A stretch of 64,000 bases of DNA from Eutypella sp. D-1 (GCA_023313575.1 JAJTTP010000004.1:1426001-1490000), one strand, 5' to 3'; positions 46,306 to 59,452 are shown, counted from the stretch's first letter. Numbers and translations are program-made. Notes: generated by a model not told the origin, from the letters alone.

Positions 46306-47259
46306 TATCTCTCCCAGGACAAGAAAATGGGTTGGCTGTCTTGCTATACGACGGACGACGGGTAGCAAACAGAACCAAATCAGAGCATCCGCTGCGACAT
46401 GAAACAGATATTCAAAAATAAAAAAATTGGAAATAAAAACAAATCAAGCTAGGATCCGATACACGAGAGAAAAGTCTAGTCTATCGTCTCCCACGATATC
46501 TGTCTCACTAGATATTACGTTTAATATTCTGAGGTGGGCAACGGCTCCTTGCTAGGAACGTTAGGAACTGGGAAGATCTCAATCCTACAACTACCCCTAA
46601 GGTAATGCCGCTCGCTCTACCAATCAGCGTTTCCTCGCTCAACGAAAATATATTATATCTTCTGTTTTTCGGGGAAGTGGTAAACAAAGCCGGGAATAGA
46701 TAAAATTCGATAATTCCCGCTTGTTGATATAGTGACGCAGTCGAGTCGTGAATGTGAATATGTGTATGATGTTATGTGATGCTATGTGATGTTATGTGAG
46801 GGTCAGGTACGCAGATAGAGTTTGGAAGTGCCGGGAACTGGTGAGCCGGTGGCTATCTTAGGTAGTATATAGCCTTGATAGCGCGGTAGGTACAGTAAGT
46901 AAATTTGGCACTAATGGGGTCGTGATACAGGTCGTGATACACGGGTGGAGGCTTTTTCCCACTTCAGTGTTGATCTTGAAAACAATGCTTCCACTGTTTT
47001 CCTCTGCCTGGCAATGTCTCACAGAGTGGAAGTGGAGGGAGAGAAAGGAGTGGGAACGGGTGGGAGTGGATGTAGAATCAAATCCGGGATGGGATGAATG
47101 GATAGATAGATGTAATCGACCTGTGAAGGCGTTCCGATCTAGCTTGATGAATCTCTGCTGATGAGTTTATGTTGATGAGTTTCTGCTGATGAGTCTCTCT
47201 CGTAGTAGTTTAGTTATCTTTGTCTTCGTTGTCGTTGTCGTGCGTGTCGATGCTGTCGT

Positions 47260-47294
47260 GAGTTGTGAGTTGTGAGTTGTGAGTTGTGAGTTGT
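47260..47294 (+). repeat. (GAGTTGT)5 tandem repeat
   Basis: Five perfect 7-bp units in the gene-poor region. Confidence 0.95.
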
Positions 47295-47684
47295 AATTCG
47301 TGATATGGAGATATATGCGCAGGATGATGATGACACAGAGATCGTCGGTGTTACGGTGTAGTTGATTAAGTATAGTCCAGAAGTCCAGAGTCCAGAGTCC
47401 AGAGTCCAGAAACCGGGCGGCTGGTCGGAGAATGATATAAGTAATAGGAGGGGGGTGTGACACTGTGTTGTCGTCGAAGCGAGAGTATAGAACGTATTAG
47501 GGATCAGGTGGACGTTGATGTTAACGTTGATGTTGAGGGTGATTATATTATCATCGAAGTCGGCTCTTTCCGGGGTTCTCGAAGTCGCCTCTTTTTACCC
47601 TTCCATCTTTCGATCTCTCTTTTCTTCTTGATCTCAGAAGGGGGGAAGGGGGGGATGTCTTGAGCAAATAGTAAGGCGGGAAGT

Positions 47685-47750
47685 GGGTGGTGGTAGTGAT
47701 AGTAGTAGTGGTGGTAGTGGTAGTAGTGGTGGTAGGAGTAGGGGTGGTAC
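47685..47750 (+). repeat. GTR/GGT trinucleotide microsatellite
   Basis: Interrupted GTG/GTA/GGT run on the plus strand (strong purine/T bias). Confidence 0.85.
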
Positions 47751-50013
47751 GTACGGGGGTGGGAAACACCTGGTTGATTAAGAAAAAGGAACCTCAGACA
47801 AGGACCACTAAGAACCACCTAACTAAGGACAATTCGATGTACCCTCGGTCGCCCCATGTACCCCTTCGCTAGTACGAAGTATGTACACTACATAAGCCGC
47901 TAGAAGGTCACAGGGATCCGGCAAGGGTGGAAGGGGTGTGGAAGGGGGTGTGTGGCAGGGTTCCGTAGTCTTCGGTAGGGGCTGGGGTGGATACTCTTGG
48001 ATACCTACTTAGGTACTTATGATATTCCCATGCCACCCAGGCCACTCCATCAAGCCCATCCACTCAAGACTCGATCGACATTCCATGCCATCCTGGGCCA
48101 TCCATCATGTACCGTAGTATGCCGGGCATATAGTATGGAAGAATTATGCCAGAATGCAGAATGCAGAACGCAGAATGCAGACAAGCAAAAGAGAGCTTGT
48201 CATGTCGTCCGACGACGTAGTATGTATGTATGTAGTATACCGTTTGGTCTGGTCTGATCGTACAGGGTACAACATTATGTAGGCATTATGTAGGTAAAAG
48301 AAATCGCCTATAGCTGCATCCATACCACCACGTGTAGGCCGACATTCAGCACAGCAAGCACAGGCGGTAGTCATCACGAAGATGCATACGCCCCCAGCGT
48401 GGCCCCTCTTCTCTCGCATCCAATGAGGTCGTGGTTCGATTTGTCGGCGGGAATCAGGATCAGCTTCCTGGCTACGGGTTACGGGTCAACCAGTCTACCG
48501 GCAACTTTCCGTCTACTTTACTTCTAACTATGATGTACTCTATCTACTATATACCTCTCGTTTATTGTTCTGTTCCAGATACTTCCTCCCGCTGTTTCTT
48601 TCTTTGTCTCTTTTTGTACGTAAGAGGGAGCGCTAAAGAATTCAATCCAGTCAGTGAGGATTTTTATGAGGTAAAATCGGACTCCGGCTGATGGTAGGGG
48701 CCTTCCTCTTGCAGTTAGGGGACTCAAACGGGGGACCGACCCTCCCAGCTGTCCCGGGATGCCAGCAACGAGACCACGCATGGGAATCACCTCAAATCGC
48801 CTAGTGCCCGTACTTTGGTTGTTTGGCTGTCTTCTGGTCGCGGTCCGACCGATTCCCACCGACTTGGGTAGGAAGGTATATATATATATATATATATCGA
48901 TCGTAACTGCAATGATTCGTAGAACCCCTTGAAGGGAAGATTGGCAAGCTGGCAAGTTGGCAAGATGGACCCTCGATCGTGTCCCTCCTGTATTCGAGAA
49001 GGCGTGCATATCCACATCCATCCATCAATGGATGTAGGTACTGTCTGGAGAGCCAGAGAGCACGCGCATAAATGAAGCATGCAGCGTGTCTACGGGTTAT
49101 TCCCAGGCCATTGAGAAGAGTCGTTGGCTTTTTTGCCTGTCCAGTCTTATCCAGTAGCGATCCGACACTATCGTCATATCGCGCTACGACGCACCACCCC
49201 CTCTCACCACAACTGCAACTGCACACAACCAGGGAAGCTTCTGCGAAGAAAAGGAAAGCCCCAAAGCCCATCCATCGCAGCGGCACAAAGGCACAAAGGC
49301 ACAAAGGCACAAGGGGGGTGCCGGCCGTGACGCTAGAATAGCGCTAGAAGAGTGAGAAACCCTGAGAAACACGCCGGCCGGCCAATGGCGCAAGGTTCGT
49401 CTGGGCGGGGTGGCCAACCGGGATTCGAGAAAGGATTTGCGTTCCTCCACGCCACATCGGGCATGGTCAGCAACTGCGCCATGTATGCCAAGGAACAGGG
49501 ATGGCACGGGCTTTGACGGGGTAGGGAGAGACTGACAAGACCGGCAAGACTGGGAGGACAAGAGAGGAAAGGATGGCAAGATGACAAGATCGCACCAAAA
49601 AAACGCACCAAAAACGGGCTGGATGGAAAGAGAAGAAGACGCCAAGAAGCCTGCTGCTTGCATGGGTAACGCATGGATAGCGCATGGAAGAGCGCCGGGG
49701 CTAACGCTAGCGCTGCTACGCTGCTCCACTCGTCTCCTAGACGCAGCAGAACCCAGAAGGAGACTAAACCTGCCAAGGCACCTGACTTGTCCGGTCTAGC
49801 CAATCATAATCGTCTTTGTCGCTGCAAGGAGTCTCCACACCTGCAGAAGAACCACAGGCGTGCGCGTTCTTTACGGATGTATACATGGGAAGTACCGCGG
49901 ATACATATGTGTATGTACATACTTTATGTATAGTATGTGCTTAGCATACTTATGTAGTCGCTTATGAAGTGTGATAGGGGCCGCCAGTAACCCCCAGCCG
50001 GGAGACCGGTGAT

Positions 50014-50037
50014 GACTGTTCGACTGTTCGACTGTTC
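50014..50037 (+). repeat. (GACTGTTC)3 tandem repeat
   Basis: Three perfect 8-bp units. Confidence 0.9.
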
Positions 50038-52110
50038 AGCAGCCGACTGTCCAGCACCCGTAAGGCTGTTGGTAGTGGTTGCACCCGCCAAACACCCTGA
50101 GGGCAGGAGGGGTTCAAGGGCTTTGGCACTTGGTGACGGCGAGAAAAGCAACGCCACCCACGGGTCGTAGTGGAACGCACGCGATGCAACCGTCGCCATC
50201 TATAAACTCCCGAAAGTCCGTCCACGGGTTTTCGTCCTCAGTTTCCCTAAAACACGCCAGCAAGTATAAGCCCTCAGGCTTAGGCACGCAAGCACACACC
50301 ACATTGTGGCACGGAGAGCACCTGTGGCGGCGAGCTGCGGCGAGCTGGATATTCATAGACCTGATATGTGTGTACGTTCGCATTATGACATGCTCGACAT
50401 GCGACATGCTCTGTAAGCAGTCAGTCAGGTCGGACTCAATACTGATTAGTAGCGGCGCTGCGGCGGCGGACGGCTGAACGAGGCGCTATCATGGCGCTAT
50501 CAAGTTGCTAAAGTAGGTCAGCCGTCGCAGAACGGAAGAAGCATTGCATCATTCCGCCCGTTCCATCTGCCTCCCTCCTCACTCCTCACTCATCAACCAT
50601 CCAAAACCGCTAGTTACTTACCATCCTATCGCGTTTGGCATAGATTATGCTACGATTATGCTATACTTATAGTAAATCGTGCTGCATCAATGGCCCTGTC
50701 TAGCGCCTTTGGGAGATTGCGCGTCTATTCCACTAGATGATGCATGTATAGACATTAGCGGGTTGAGGTTGTGCACAGTATAGACCCATTAGTATAACTT
50801 ACACTATTCTCATCCCATCGTCAAAGACGTTATCATGCATTCTGGCATCGTGTAAGCGACCTTGTGATATTACGCCAGATGCTGAATCCAACCCCTCACT
50901 GTCGTACGTCCCTTGGTACACTGTCGCAGAGGAATAAAGTCCCTCCTGCCTTTCTTATTTGGCCACCCACTTACACACGATACACACGACTACTACGTCA
51001 ACTGCCACACGGTAACATGGTGCCATATGCTGCCAAACACCAAGCACAACGGCTAAATTGGCCGGAACGTTGCCGGGCCCGCGTGTCATTGGTGACTGCC
51101 TCTAGTTATTTAATGTATGTAATTTACTCCCTTCTCGTACGCAACAATGCGCAACCCCACTTTGCTCACCCCGTGCTCTACCTGGCCTGCCCTTGCCTGC
51201 CGTCTCGGGAATGTTCGATGGGCGGATATAATGGCCAAGCTTTCTCGGCAGACGGGTTTCCCAGTAGTCGTTTTCTTTCCGTGTGTGTACATACAAGCTG
51301 GGACAAGATATGCCTGCCTTTTTGCCAGGTTGGAAATAGTCGCCCAGCAAGTAGGCGATCAGATACCCGATCTGGGGCACGTTTTAAAGATGATTTACGC
51401 CGTGCTTCGCCCCAAAATGGTCTCGGAGCGTAGATCGCGCTGATCATTACCCCGTCCCGTACAGGGCAGAACTAGCAGGTATGGCAGGTATGGTCAGGCC
51501 CTGTGGCATACTACAATACAAGTAACTCAACTACGTAGCTCGCGTAACTGGCCCCCAAGCACCCAGCACCTAGCACCTTACGTATCGAGATAGAGGTCAA
51601 CTGCTACGGCTAGGGCATACGTAAACATGCATAACGTCCGTAGGGACGTATCTGTAGATCTGGGTATGCTGGGTATGTCTGGCATGTCGTCGTTGAGAGG
51701 CGCCGGCAGTTGGCGGCCTGTTGCACACCCATCCGACGACCCCCTTCCTGCCTTTGGTGTCGCACGCCATTCTCTTCGGTTTCGGACCTGGGAATTGGGG
51801 GACCTCTGAATCTTTCTGCCCCTGCTTGCAAGCCCTGCCGGTTCCCGGCCCCCAGAGCACTCATTGTACGCATGGGTGCGACTGTGCGGTTTGAGACAGA
51901 TGCACGGCAGCCACAAGCAAACCTAACATCATCCTTGCCCCCTCTTTTCAGCCGGCACTATCATTGGACCAGGGATCCCCAAAGAAAAAATTCCGAGACG
52001 ATCTCCAACACAGACTGTCCCGCATCCACGGGTAACTACAAGGCCGGCAGGTTTCTTCGCAACGTGCGCCGATCGTTTCATTAGATAAGATAGATCGGCG
52101 AATACTAATA

Positions 52111-52154
52111 ACGTATTTGACCCGGTTCTGGGCCACGATAGGTTTTGGGCCACC
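52111..52154 (+). repeat. Left terminal inverted repeat of the DNA transposon
   Basis: Matches the reverse complement of 61936-61979 over 44 nt with a single G/A difference at position 37. Preceded by TA. Confidence 0.95.
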
Positions 52155-52735
52155 CTGCGAGCCCAAAAAGCCCGTTTTTTATCTATTTTTCTACCTATTA
52201 ACTCCACCCTTTACAAGGGATTTAAGCCACCTATTTTGCCCCTATTTAGCCCTATTTTAGTAAAAATCGCCTATATTGTTACCAGGGCATTATTATTACT
52301 ATTGCTATTGCCGTTATTGCTGTTATTACCGTTATTATTAACGCTTTTTAAAATAGGCTTAATTAAATACGTTAATTTTTATTAAAAAAATTTTATATAC
52401 GATTTTTATAAACTTAACCTGTTTATATAATATACGCCGGCGTTTTTACTTTATTAATTTAATAATAATAACTTTATTTTTTTTATTAAATTATTTCTTT
52501 TATTATTAAGATTTTAATGCTATTAAAGCTTTTTTTAATAATTACCCGCTTTTTATTTTTTTATTTATTTTATTAAGCTTTTATTAATAATTTAAAAAGC
52601 GGTAATTTAAGTTATATTAATTAAAGTAATTTATTAAATAAAAAAAGGTTATTTTAAGTTATAAAGTATATATAAAATAAATTTTAAATAATATAATTAA
52701 TATAATTAATAAGATTTAATTTTTTATTTATAAAT

Positions 52736-53143
52736 TATAACGGCCGGTTTATTCTTAATTAATAATCCAGTTAAAGGGTTTATATTAATAAAAGTGCTAA
52801 AGGTTTTAAGTAATAAGTAATCACGTTTAATAATAATAAAAAGAAAAATGCTTTAAGTAATTAAGTTATATTATAAGTTAATAAAAACTATTTAAAAAAG
52901 AAGTAATAAATGTAGCTATATATTATTTATATCCTTTATTCCTAATATTAAAATATGTGGTTATATTAAATCCTTAAATCGTAACGGATTTAATTAATAC
53001 CTTTAAATCCATGGATTATAACGGATCCATATGTAACTTTTTTTATAACTTATTAAATGTGGCTGGCTTATGTTTTTATTTTGCCGGTAGTACTGTTAAT
53101 AAATAAGGTTACCAGCCCTTATTTAGCTTAATCGGGCCATAAT
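52736..53143 (-). mobile_element. Solo LTR 1 (gypsy family), TSD TAAAT
   Basis: A 408-bp LTR in reverse orientation, ends TATAAC...ATAATA (RIP-altered TGTAAC...ATAACA). Flanked by perfect 5-bp duplications TAAAT at 52731-52735 and 53144-53148. The portion 52736-about 52975 is homologous to the R-U5 side of the other LTRs here; the rest (U3 side, about 168 bp) is unrelated to them. Confidence 0.88.
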
Positions 53144-53185
53144 ATAAATAACTAGTTAATAACGGTATTTATAATATCGGGGGGG

Positions 53186-53615
53186 TGTTATGACCGGTTA
53201 GGCTATTGGGCCTAATGGGGCTAATATAGTAAAAAAAGATCTTTGATTTAAGTTTTGGAAAAAGAGATAGCTATATTAAAATAAGCCATATGCGTTATAT
53301 AATTAAGAAGGATCGGTTAGATCGGTAATAATTTTAATAACGTTAGATCGTTATATTTGGATGCGATCTTAACGATTTAATAACAGCCATATATTTTAAT
53401 ATTAAAAATAAAAAATATAAATAGTATATAATTATATTTATTACCTTTTTTTTAGATAATTTTTAAGCTTATTAATTTATAATATAATTTGGTTATTTAA
53501 AGCATTTTTTTTTTTTTATTACCAAACGTGATTATTTATTATTTAAAACTTTAGCATTTTTATTAATATAAACCTTTCGATTAGATTAATAATTAAAAAT
53601 AAATTAGCCGTTATA
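53186..53615 (+). repeat. 5' LTR of the gypsy element
   Basis: TGTTATGACCGG...GCCGTTATA (terminal CA altered to TA). Aligns over its full length with 60073-60503. U3 about 53186-53368, shared R-U5 side from about 53369. Confidence 0.88.
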
Positions 53616-54453
53616 CGTTATAAGCTTTTATTTAATAATATTATTAACTTTAAGTAATATCCGATAAAATGTTTTTTTAGGTTAAAATTTTTAATAAATT
53701 ATTAAATTATTATTTAAACGAATCGAATAAATCGAGTAAACGGCGATTATAACCGTAATTTAAAAGATTATACCTATTAAATTTAAGCTTAAAAAATTTA
53801 AACCTTATAATGGTATTATTTTTATGCAACTTTTTTTTATTATAGCCGTAATTTATTTATATTAATAACGTTATATATTAACCGAAAAAACCGATAAAAT
53901 TTTTAATATCGTTTTATATTTTACCGAAAGGATAACTTAATGATTTAAATTTATTTTAAGTACTTTTATAAAAGTAAAAAAAAAAAAAAGAATTACGGAA
54001 ATTAAGCGTTTTTTCGAGAAATATAAGAACTTTATGGAAAAGGTAAAAGCTAATTATAAAAACCCGGATAAAGCTTAAGCCGTTATATAATAATTTTTAA
54101 ATTTTAAGCAAAAAAAAGTAGTTTATATTTATATCGCGTAATTTAAATAATTTATAATAAAAATTAATTAAAAGGATAATAAGTTTTTTATCGATATATT
54201 TTATTAAGGATTTAAAGATACGGTTAAAAATAAGATTATTTTATATAATAAATTAAATATTATTAATAAATTCGTTACTTTAATAATTAAAATCGATAAT
54301 AAATAATTTAAACGACGATAAAAGAAAAAAGGATATTATGTACTTAAAGGATTTAAAAGATATTAAAATAATAAGAATTAGGATTAAAAGCTTACCGATA
54401 CATTTTACGGGACGGTATTAGGATTTATATTATTTAATATGATATAAAAAAAT

Positions 54454-54516
54454 AAACGATATATTAAATATTATAATTATAATAAGATAAGATATTTTAA
54501 AAAAAAATATAAAGGA
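54454..54516 (+). pseudogene. Gag CCHC zinc-knuckle fossil, all ligands now Tyr
   Basis: The frame reads KRYIKYYNYNKIRYFKKKY. The spacing Y-x2-Y-x4-Y-x4-Y equals the CCHC knuckle spacing C-x2-C-x4-H-x4-C. TGY to TAY and CAY to TAY are the expected RIP changes, so each metal ligand has been lost by a single transition. Confidence 0.75.
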
Positions 54517-56329
54517 TTTAAACGAGATAGAAATTAAAAACCTGTACCCGAAAAAAAATAACTTTTTACCGGTAAAAAAACGTTCGGAATAATCCGTTAT
54601 ATATATTCGGATAATAATATTTATTAATAAAAATTATAAAAAGTTAAATAATTAGCTTAAGCCGTAATAAAACGATAACGTTAATAATAATAAAATAAAT
54701 ACTTTAATAACGATAAAAAAAAAGCTTTTATAAAAGCTTATTTCGTAAAAAAAAAAAACGGAATAATTAATTAACTGGTTTAAAAAACGATAAGATTATA
54801 AATTATAAGAAATGTACGGTATTTACGTTAAACGATTTTAATAACGTTTTAAAAAATAATAATTTAAAATTTACTTATAATAATTTTATAACTGGGATAA
54901 ATTTATTAGTTAAAAAATTTAAATTCGGACGTTATATTTTTTAAAACATTTTATTAATTACCGAAAATACGAATGTTATTAATATAAGGAATAAAAAATC
55001 GGTATTATTAACCGAATTAAACGAATAATTAAAAAAGGATTCGATTTTTTATAATAAAAAAAAAACGAAACCGATTAATAATAATATAAAAAAATTATAT
55101 ATTATGTTAACCGCGTACCATATGGTTAAAAATGGTTAAAAAGGATATTTTACCCCGGAGGATATTAGGTATGCTATTATAATAAATATATATATTAAAC
55201 GTTAAAAATTATAAGGATCCGGAATAAGATCGAATAATAAAAATACGAAATCCGATATTAAAGAAATAAGTTATTAAGCGCCGACTTATACGTTTATAAA
55301 GATTTATTAAAAAGGATAACTTTTAATAAAATTAGCTTTAAATATTTTTATAAAAATTTAATAATAAAGGAATAATCGTATATATAAAAAAAATTTAACG
55401 AAAAAGAATTTTATAATAACTTATATAACGTTATATAAGTTTATGGTAAAGATTTAAAAAGATAAAGCTATTTATATTAAGGTTATAAAGCGGTATTATA
55501 AGGTTTAAAAACGTAATATAATATTTATAAGTTATTTTAAAAGCTTAAAAACGATACGGATATATTATAATACGAATAAAAGTTAAGGATAATTAATATA
55601 CCGTTATAATAAATAACGGAACCGACAGTAATTATATAACCTTAAAATTATATAATAAGTTATAATTATTATAAAAGAAGAAATAATATTTTTATAATAT
55701 AACGGGAGCTAAAAGTTATGTTTTTAAATATAACGAAAAAAAAATATTATAAAAGATCGATTAATTTAATATATATATTAAAAGATAAAAATAAAATGTT
55801 ATTTTCGATATTATGTTTTTAAAAGGATACGATATAATTTTTAGGTAATTATAACTGTATTAATATAATTTATCGATTAATTAAAGAATTAATTAAATAA
55901 TATTTTCTTATTTTTTAAAAATTGACGATAATTTAAAAAAAAGATTTTAATATTTAATAAATAACGAGTACGGATATAAGGATATGATAAAAACTTTATT
56001 TAAAGGAATACGACAAATTAAAAAAAAAGGATACGAAAAAAGGATTAAATAAATTATTATATTTATCCGATAACGATTTTGTTTTTTTAATAGCATTTTG
56101 GAAAAAGAAAATATAACGATATTATAAATACGTAACGTATTATTATAATATTATTAATACGATAAAGTATTTTGCAAAAAATTTAAAAAAGGATTATTAA
56201 ACCGTAATAAATAAGATTACGAGATTATTTTTATAAAAAAAAAGACGTTACGATTTTATAAAATTTATAACTTTAACGAAATCGAATTTAAGGAATTACG
56301 GGAGTATTTTAAAAATAAATTAATAAAAG

Positions 56330-56780
56330 GATATATTTAATAATTAAAATTATTAATAGGATATTTTATTATATTTATACTTAAAAAAAACGGTAAATTA
56401 TAATTAGTAATCAATTATCGATAATTAAATAAAATTACTATTAAAAACCGAATACCGTTATTATTTATTATTAAAATAAAAAACCGTTTATACGGAGCTA
56501 AATAATTTATTACTTTAAACCTTAAGGACGGATATTACCATATTAAAATTAAACCCGAAGATAAATAAAAAATAGCTTTTAAAATAAAGTACGGTTTATT
56601 TAAGTATTTAGTTATATTTTTCGGATTAATTAACGTATTAACATTATTTTAACATATAATTAATTACGTATTACGAGAATATTTTAATGTTTTTATTATT
56701 TATTATTTCGATAATATCCTTATTTATTTAGAATTAAAGGAATAATATCAAAAAATATGTATATAAGGTATTATAAATAT
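56330..56780 (+). pseudogene. Reverse transcriptase fossil of the gypsy element
   Basis: Read through stops, the plus strand gives LKKNGKL-LVINYR-LNKITIKNRIPL, then RLYGAK-FITLNLKDGYYHIKIKP, FGLIN and YYFDNILIY. This is the Ty3/gypsy RT order; the usual YxDD catalytic box now reads FDN with the second Asp changed to Asn by G->A. Confidence 0.85.
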
Positions 56781-57129
56781 TATAAAATGTTAACCTATTA
56801 ATAAAACCCGAAAAAAGTATATTTCATATATAAAAAGTGGAATTCCTTAAATATATTATCATTTTTAAATATATTAAAATGGATTTTAAAAAAATCGTAA
56901 CTATTAAAGATTAGAAAATGTTTATTAATATGAAAGAAATACAGGTTTTTTTCGGTTTAATAAATTATTATCGGAAATTTATACGACGATTTAAATATAT
57001 TATAACATTTTTTACGGAATTAATAAAAAAGGATAAACGGTTTATATAAATTAATAAAGTAAACAAATTTTTTAAGAAATTAAAAAATATTATTATTAAC
57101 GAATTAGTATTTATTATATACGATTTTAA

Positions 57130-57480
57130 AAAACTTATTAAGTTAAAAACCGACGTTTTAAATTACGCTTTTAAAGCATAAATTAAATAATAAAATAAAG
57201 AAAAAAAATTATATTTTATCGCATTTTATTTTTATAAATTTATTAAAACCGAATTTAATTATTTAATTTACGATAAGGAATTTTTTATTATCGTTAACGT
57301 ATTTAAGGAATTTAAATATTATTTTATAGGAAATATGCATTAAATTAAAGTTTATACCGACCATAAAAATATTACATATTTTTTTATTACTTAAACCTTT
57401 AACGGAAAATAATTACAATACGTTAAATATTTTACGGAATTCGATTACATTATTATTTATAAAAAAAAATTAAAGAACGG
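57130..57480 (+). pseudogene. RNase H-region fossil
   Basis: Degraded frame with LKTDVLNYAFKA (LETDASDYAIGA-like), FYFYKFIKTEFNYLIYDKEFF (SRKLSPAELNYEIHDKELL-like) and KVYTDHKNI (VYTDHKNL), typical of the gypsy RNase H. Confidence 0.75.
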
Positions 57481-57689
57481 ATAAACAGATATTATTAACA
57501 GGTAATCTGTTATGGAAAAAAAATATATATTAATTAAACACGCGGTATTCCGATAAATGTTAAAAAGATATTTAAAATAACGATAAATTGCTATTATTAA
57601 AATCATTTAAAATGATTTATATAAGTAAATCGAATAATATAATAATAAATTATTAATAAAAAAATAAATAAAAAAATTATAAGTATTAT

Positions 57690-58350
57690 AAAAATTATAA
57701 AAATAGTTAATATAAGAGATTTACAAATATCCTTTATACGGATATTTAAAAGATTATAAAATTTTTAAACGATTATAACGGATTTATATATTCGATAAAA
57801 TAAAATTAATAATATAACAAATACGATAATAATGTGATATATATAGAAAAATTAAAATAAAACGATATAAACTTTATAAAGAATTATAACCATTATTAGT
57901 TAATAAACGATTATAAAAATTTATTATATTCGATTTTATTATTAAATTACCGATATTAAAAGATTTAATAATACGTAACGGTTATAATAATATATTCGTA
58001 ATCGTTAACCGATTTATAAAATTTTTTTATTTTATTTTATATAACGAAAATACCGATATAAAATAAATGGTATATATTTTTTTATAACATATTATAATAA
58101 TATACGGCTTTATATTCGAAATTATTTCCGATAAAAAAACGATATTTATATCGAAATTTTGGCAAAGTTTTATAATAAGATTAAGATTAAACCTTAAACT
58201 TATAACAGTTTTTAGATTTTAAGTAAACGGATAAACGGAACGAATTAATTAAATATTAAAAACTTATTTTCGATAATATATTAATTATAAGCAAAATAAT
58301 TAAGTTAAATAGTTATTTATTATATAATTAATTTATAATATAGCTTATTA
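57690..58350 (+). pseudogene. Integrase fossil
   Basis: Degraded frame with IFVIVNRFIKFFYF, IIIIYGFIFEIISDKKTIFISKFW and VNG-TERIN-ILKTY. These correspond to the integrase core signatures VDRLTK, GLPxxIVSDRGxxFTSxFW and TDGQTERxNQxLExYLR; the first and second catalytic Asp regions can be placed. Confidence 0.8.
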
Positions 58351-58576
58351 TAAAAGTATATAAATAATATTTATTAACGTTAATTTCGGATTTATTTTAA
58401 ACGTTTATTAAAACGTTTATAAAAAAGGACCGGATAATATTAAAGCTATGTTAATATTAAAACGACTTAAATAATTATATAAAAAAATAAAGGAAAAATT
58501 CGAATTTATACGTTAATAAATAAGCCGATATTATAACTAAAAAAGGTTAAAAGGATTAACCTTTTCGGAAGGAAAT

Positions 58577-58876
58577 ATGGTTTATTTAGTTATAAAAAAT
58601 ATTACGATAAAACGATTTAATAAAAAATTTAATTATAAATATATCGGACCGTATTTAGTTATTAAAAAAATATTAAAAAATAATTACGAATTAGATTTAT
58701 TATTAAAAGTTAGGATTTATTTAATTTTTTATATTTTTTTATTTAAAAACGTAACGAATATAAACGTTATAAAAATAAAACAAAACGATATCGAAGTAAA
58801 AACAAATAAATACGAAGTAAAGAAAATTTTAAACGTACGAATAAAAAATGGACGAATAAAATATAAGGTTAAATAA
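58577..58876 (+). pseudogene. Surviving open frame: integrase C-terminus and chromodomain-like end (99 aa)
   Basis: The only uninterrupted frame of this length in the block. YKYIGPYLVIKKI matches the integrase C-terminal GPYxVxKxV segment, and NKYEVKKILNVRIKNGRIKY matches the chromodomain start (EYEVEEILDSRxxxGxLxY). It has many RIP-type substitutions and no intact upstream frame, so it is a fossil, not a gene. Confidence 0.8.
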
Positions 58877-59012
58877 AAAGGATATAATAACTCCGAAAAT
58901 ATATAAAAACTTATTAATTATTTAATAAATATTTAACGCTTTTTAAAAAATTTTTATTAATACCGATAAAAACGTTAACAAAAATAATATCCTAATTAAA
59001 ATTACCCGATAT

Positions 59013-59452
59013 TGTGACGGCTGGTCTATTCTTAATTATTAATCTAATCGAGGGGGTCTATGTTAACAGGAGTGCTGGGGTTTTAAATAATAAGTAGTCA
59101 CGTTTAGTAATAGCAAAAAAAAAAATGCTTTAAATAACCAAATTATATTATAAGCTAATAAGCTTAAAAACTATTTAAAAGAAAAATAATAAACGTAATT
59201 ATATATTTTTTTATATTTTTTATTCCTGATATTAAAATGTATGGTTATTATTAAATCGTTAAGATAATTAGCTATCTTAATTATCCTGGATTATTGGGAT
59301 AGCTAGCTATCCTGGCTATCCTTCTCATCACGTGATTAGAACGTGGCTAACCCATTGTGGCTAAGTTTTCCTAAAAGCCTTGTTTTTTCGAATAAAATCG
59401 TGATTTGTTATTGGCTCCACTTGGCCTTTCATGACCTGACCGGGTCATAACA
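59013..59452 (-). mobile_element. Solo LTR 2 inside the gypsy element, TSD GATAT
   Basis: A 440-bp LTR in reverse orientation (TGTGACGG...GTCATAACA) with perfect duplications GATAT at 59008-59012 and 59453-59457. 59013-about 59262 is homologous to the R-U5 side of the other LTRs; 59263-59452 is unrelated to them and keeps near-normal base composition, so it looks the least mutated. Confidence 0.92.

Larger units (their letters stand above)
46306..52108. other. Gene-poor region with many short tandem repeats
   Basis: About 5.8 kb between the RGS gene and the transposon block without a convincing gene. It holds GAGTTGT x5 (47,260-47,294), AGTCCAG repeats (47,374-47,410), GTGGTA-type trinucleotides (47,685-47,750), GCAGAAT repeats (48,151-48,182) and a TA run (48,880-48,897). 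Further arrays are GGCACAAA repeats (49,282-49,312) and GACTGTTC x3 (50,014-50,037). A tRNA-like fossil may lie at 46,560-46,636 (minus). Frames of 90-190 codons at 48.5-51.4 kb have no domains and overlap on both strands. Confidence 0.55.

Noticed and set aside
48710..48790. Possible tRNA on the minus strand suggested by GGGGACTCAAAC
   Set aside because: The T-stem does not pair and no D-arm or anticodon arm can be formed.
48524..51447. Cluster of overlapping frames of 60-190 codons on both strands
   Set aside because: Composition follows local repeats and base content, several overlap each other on opposite strands, and no domain or splice pattern is seen.
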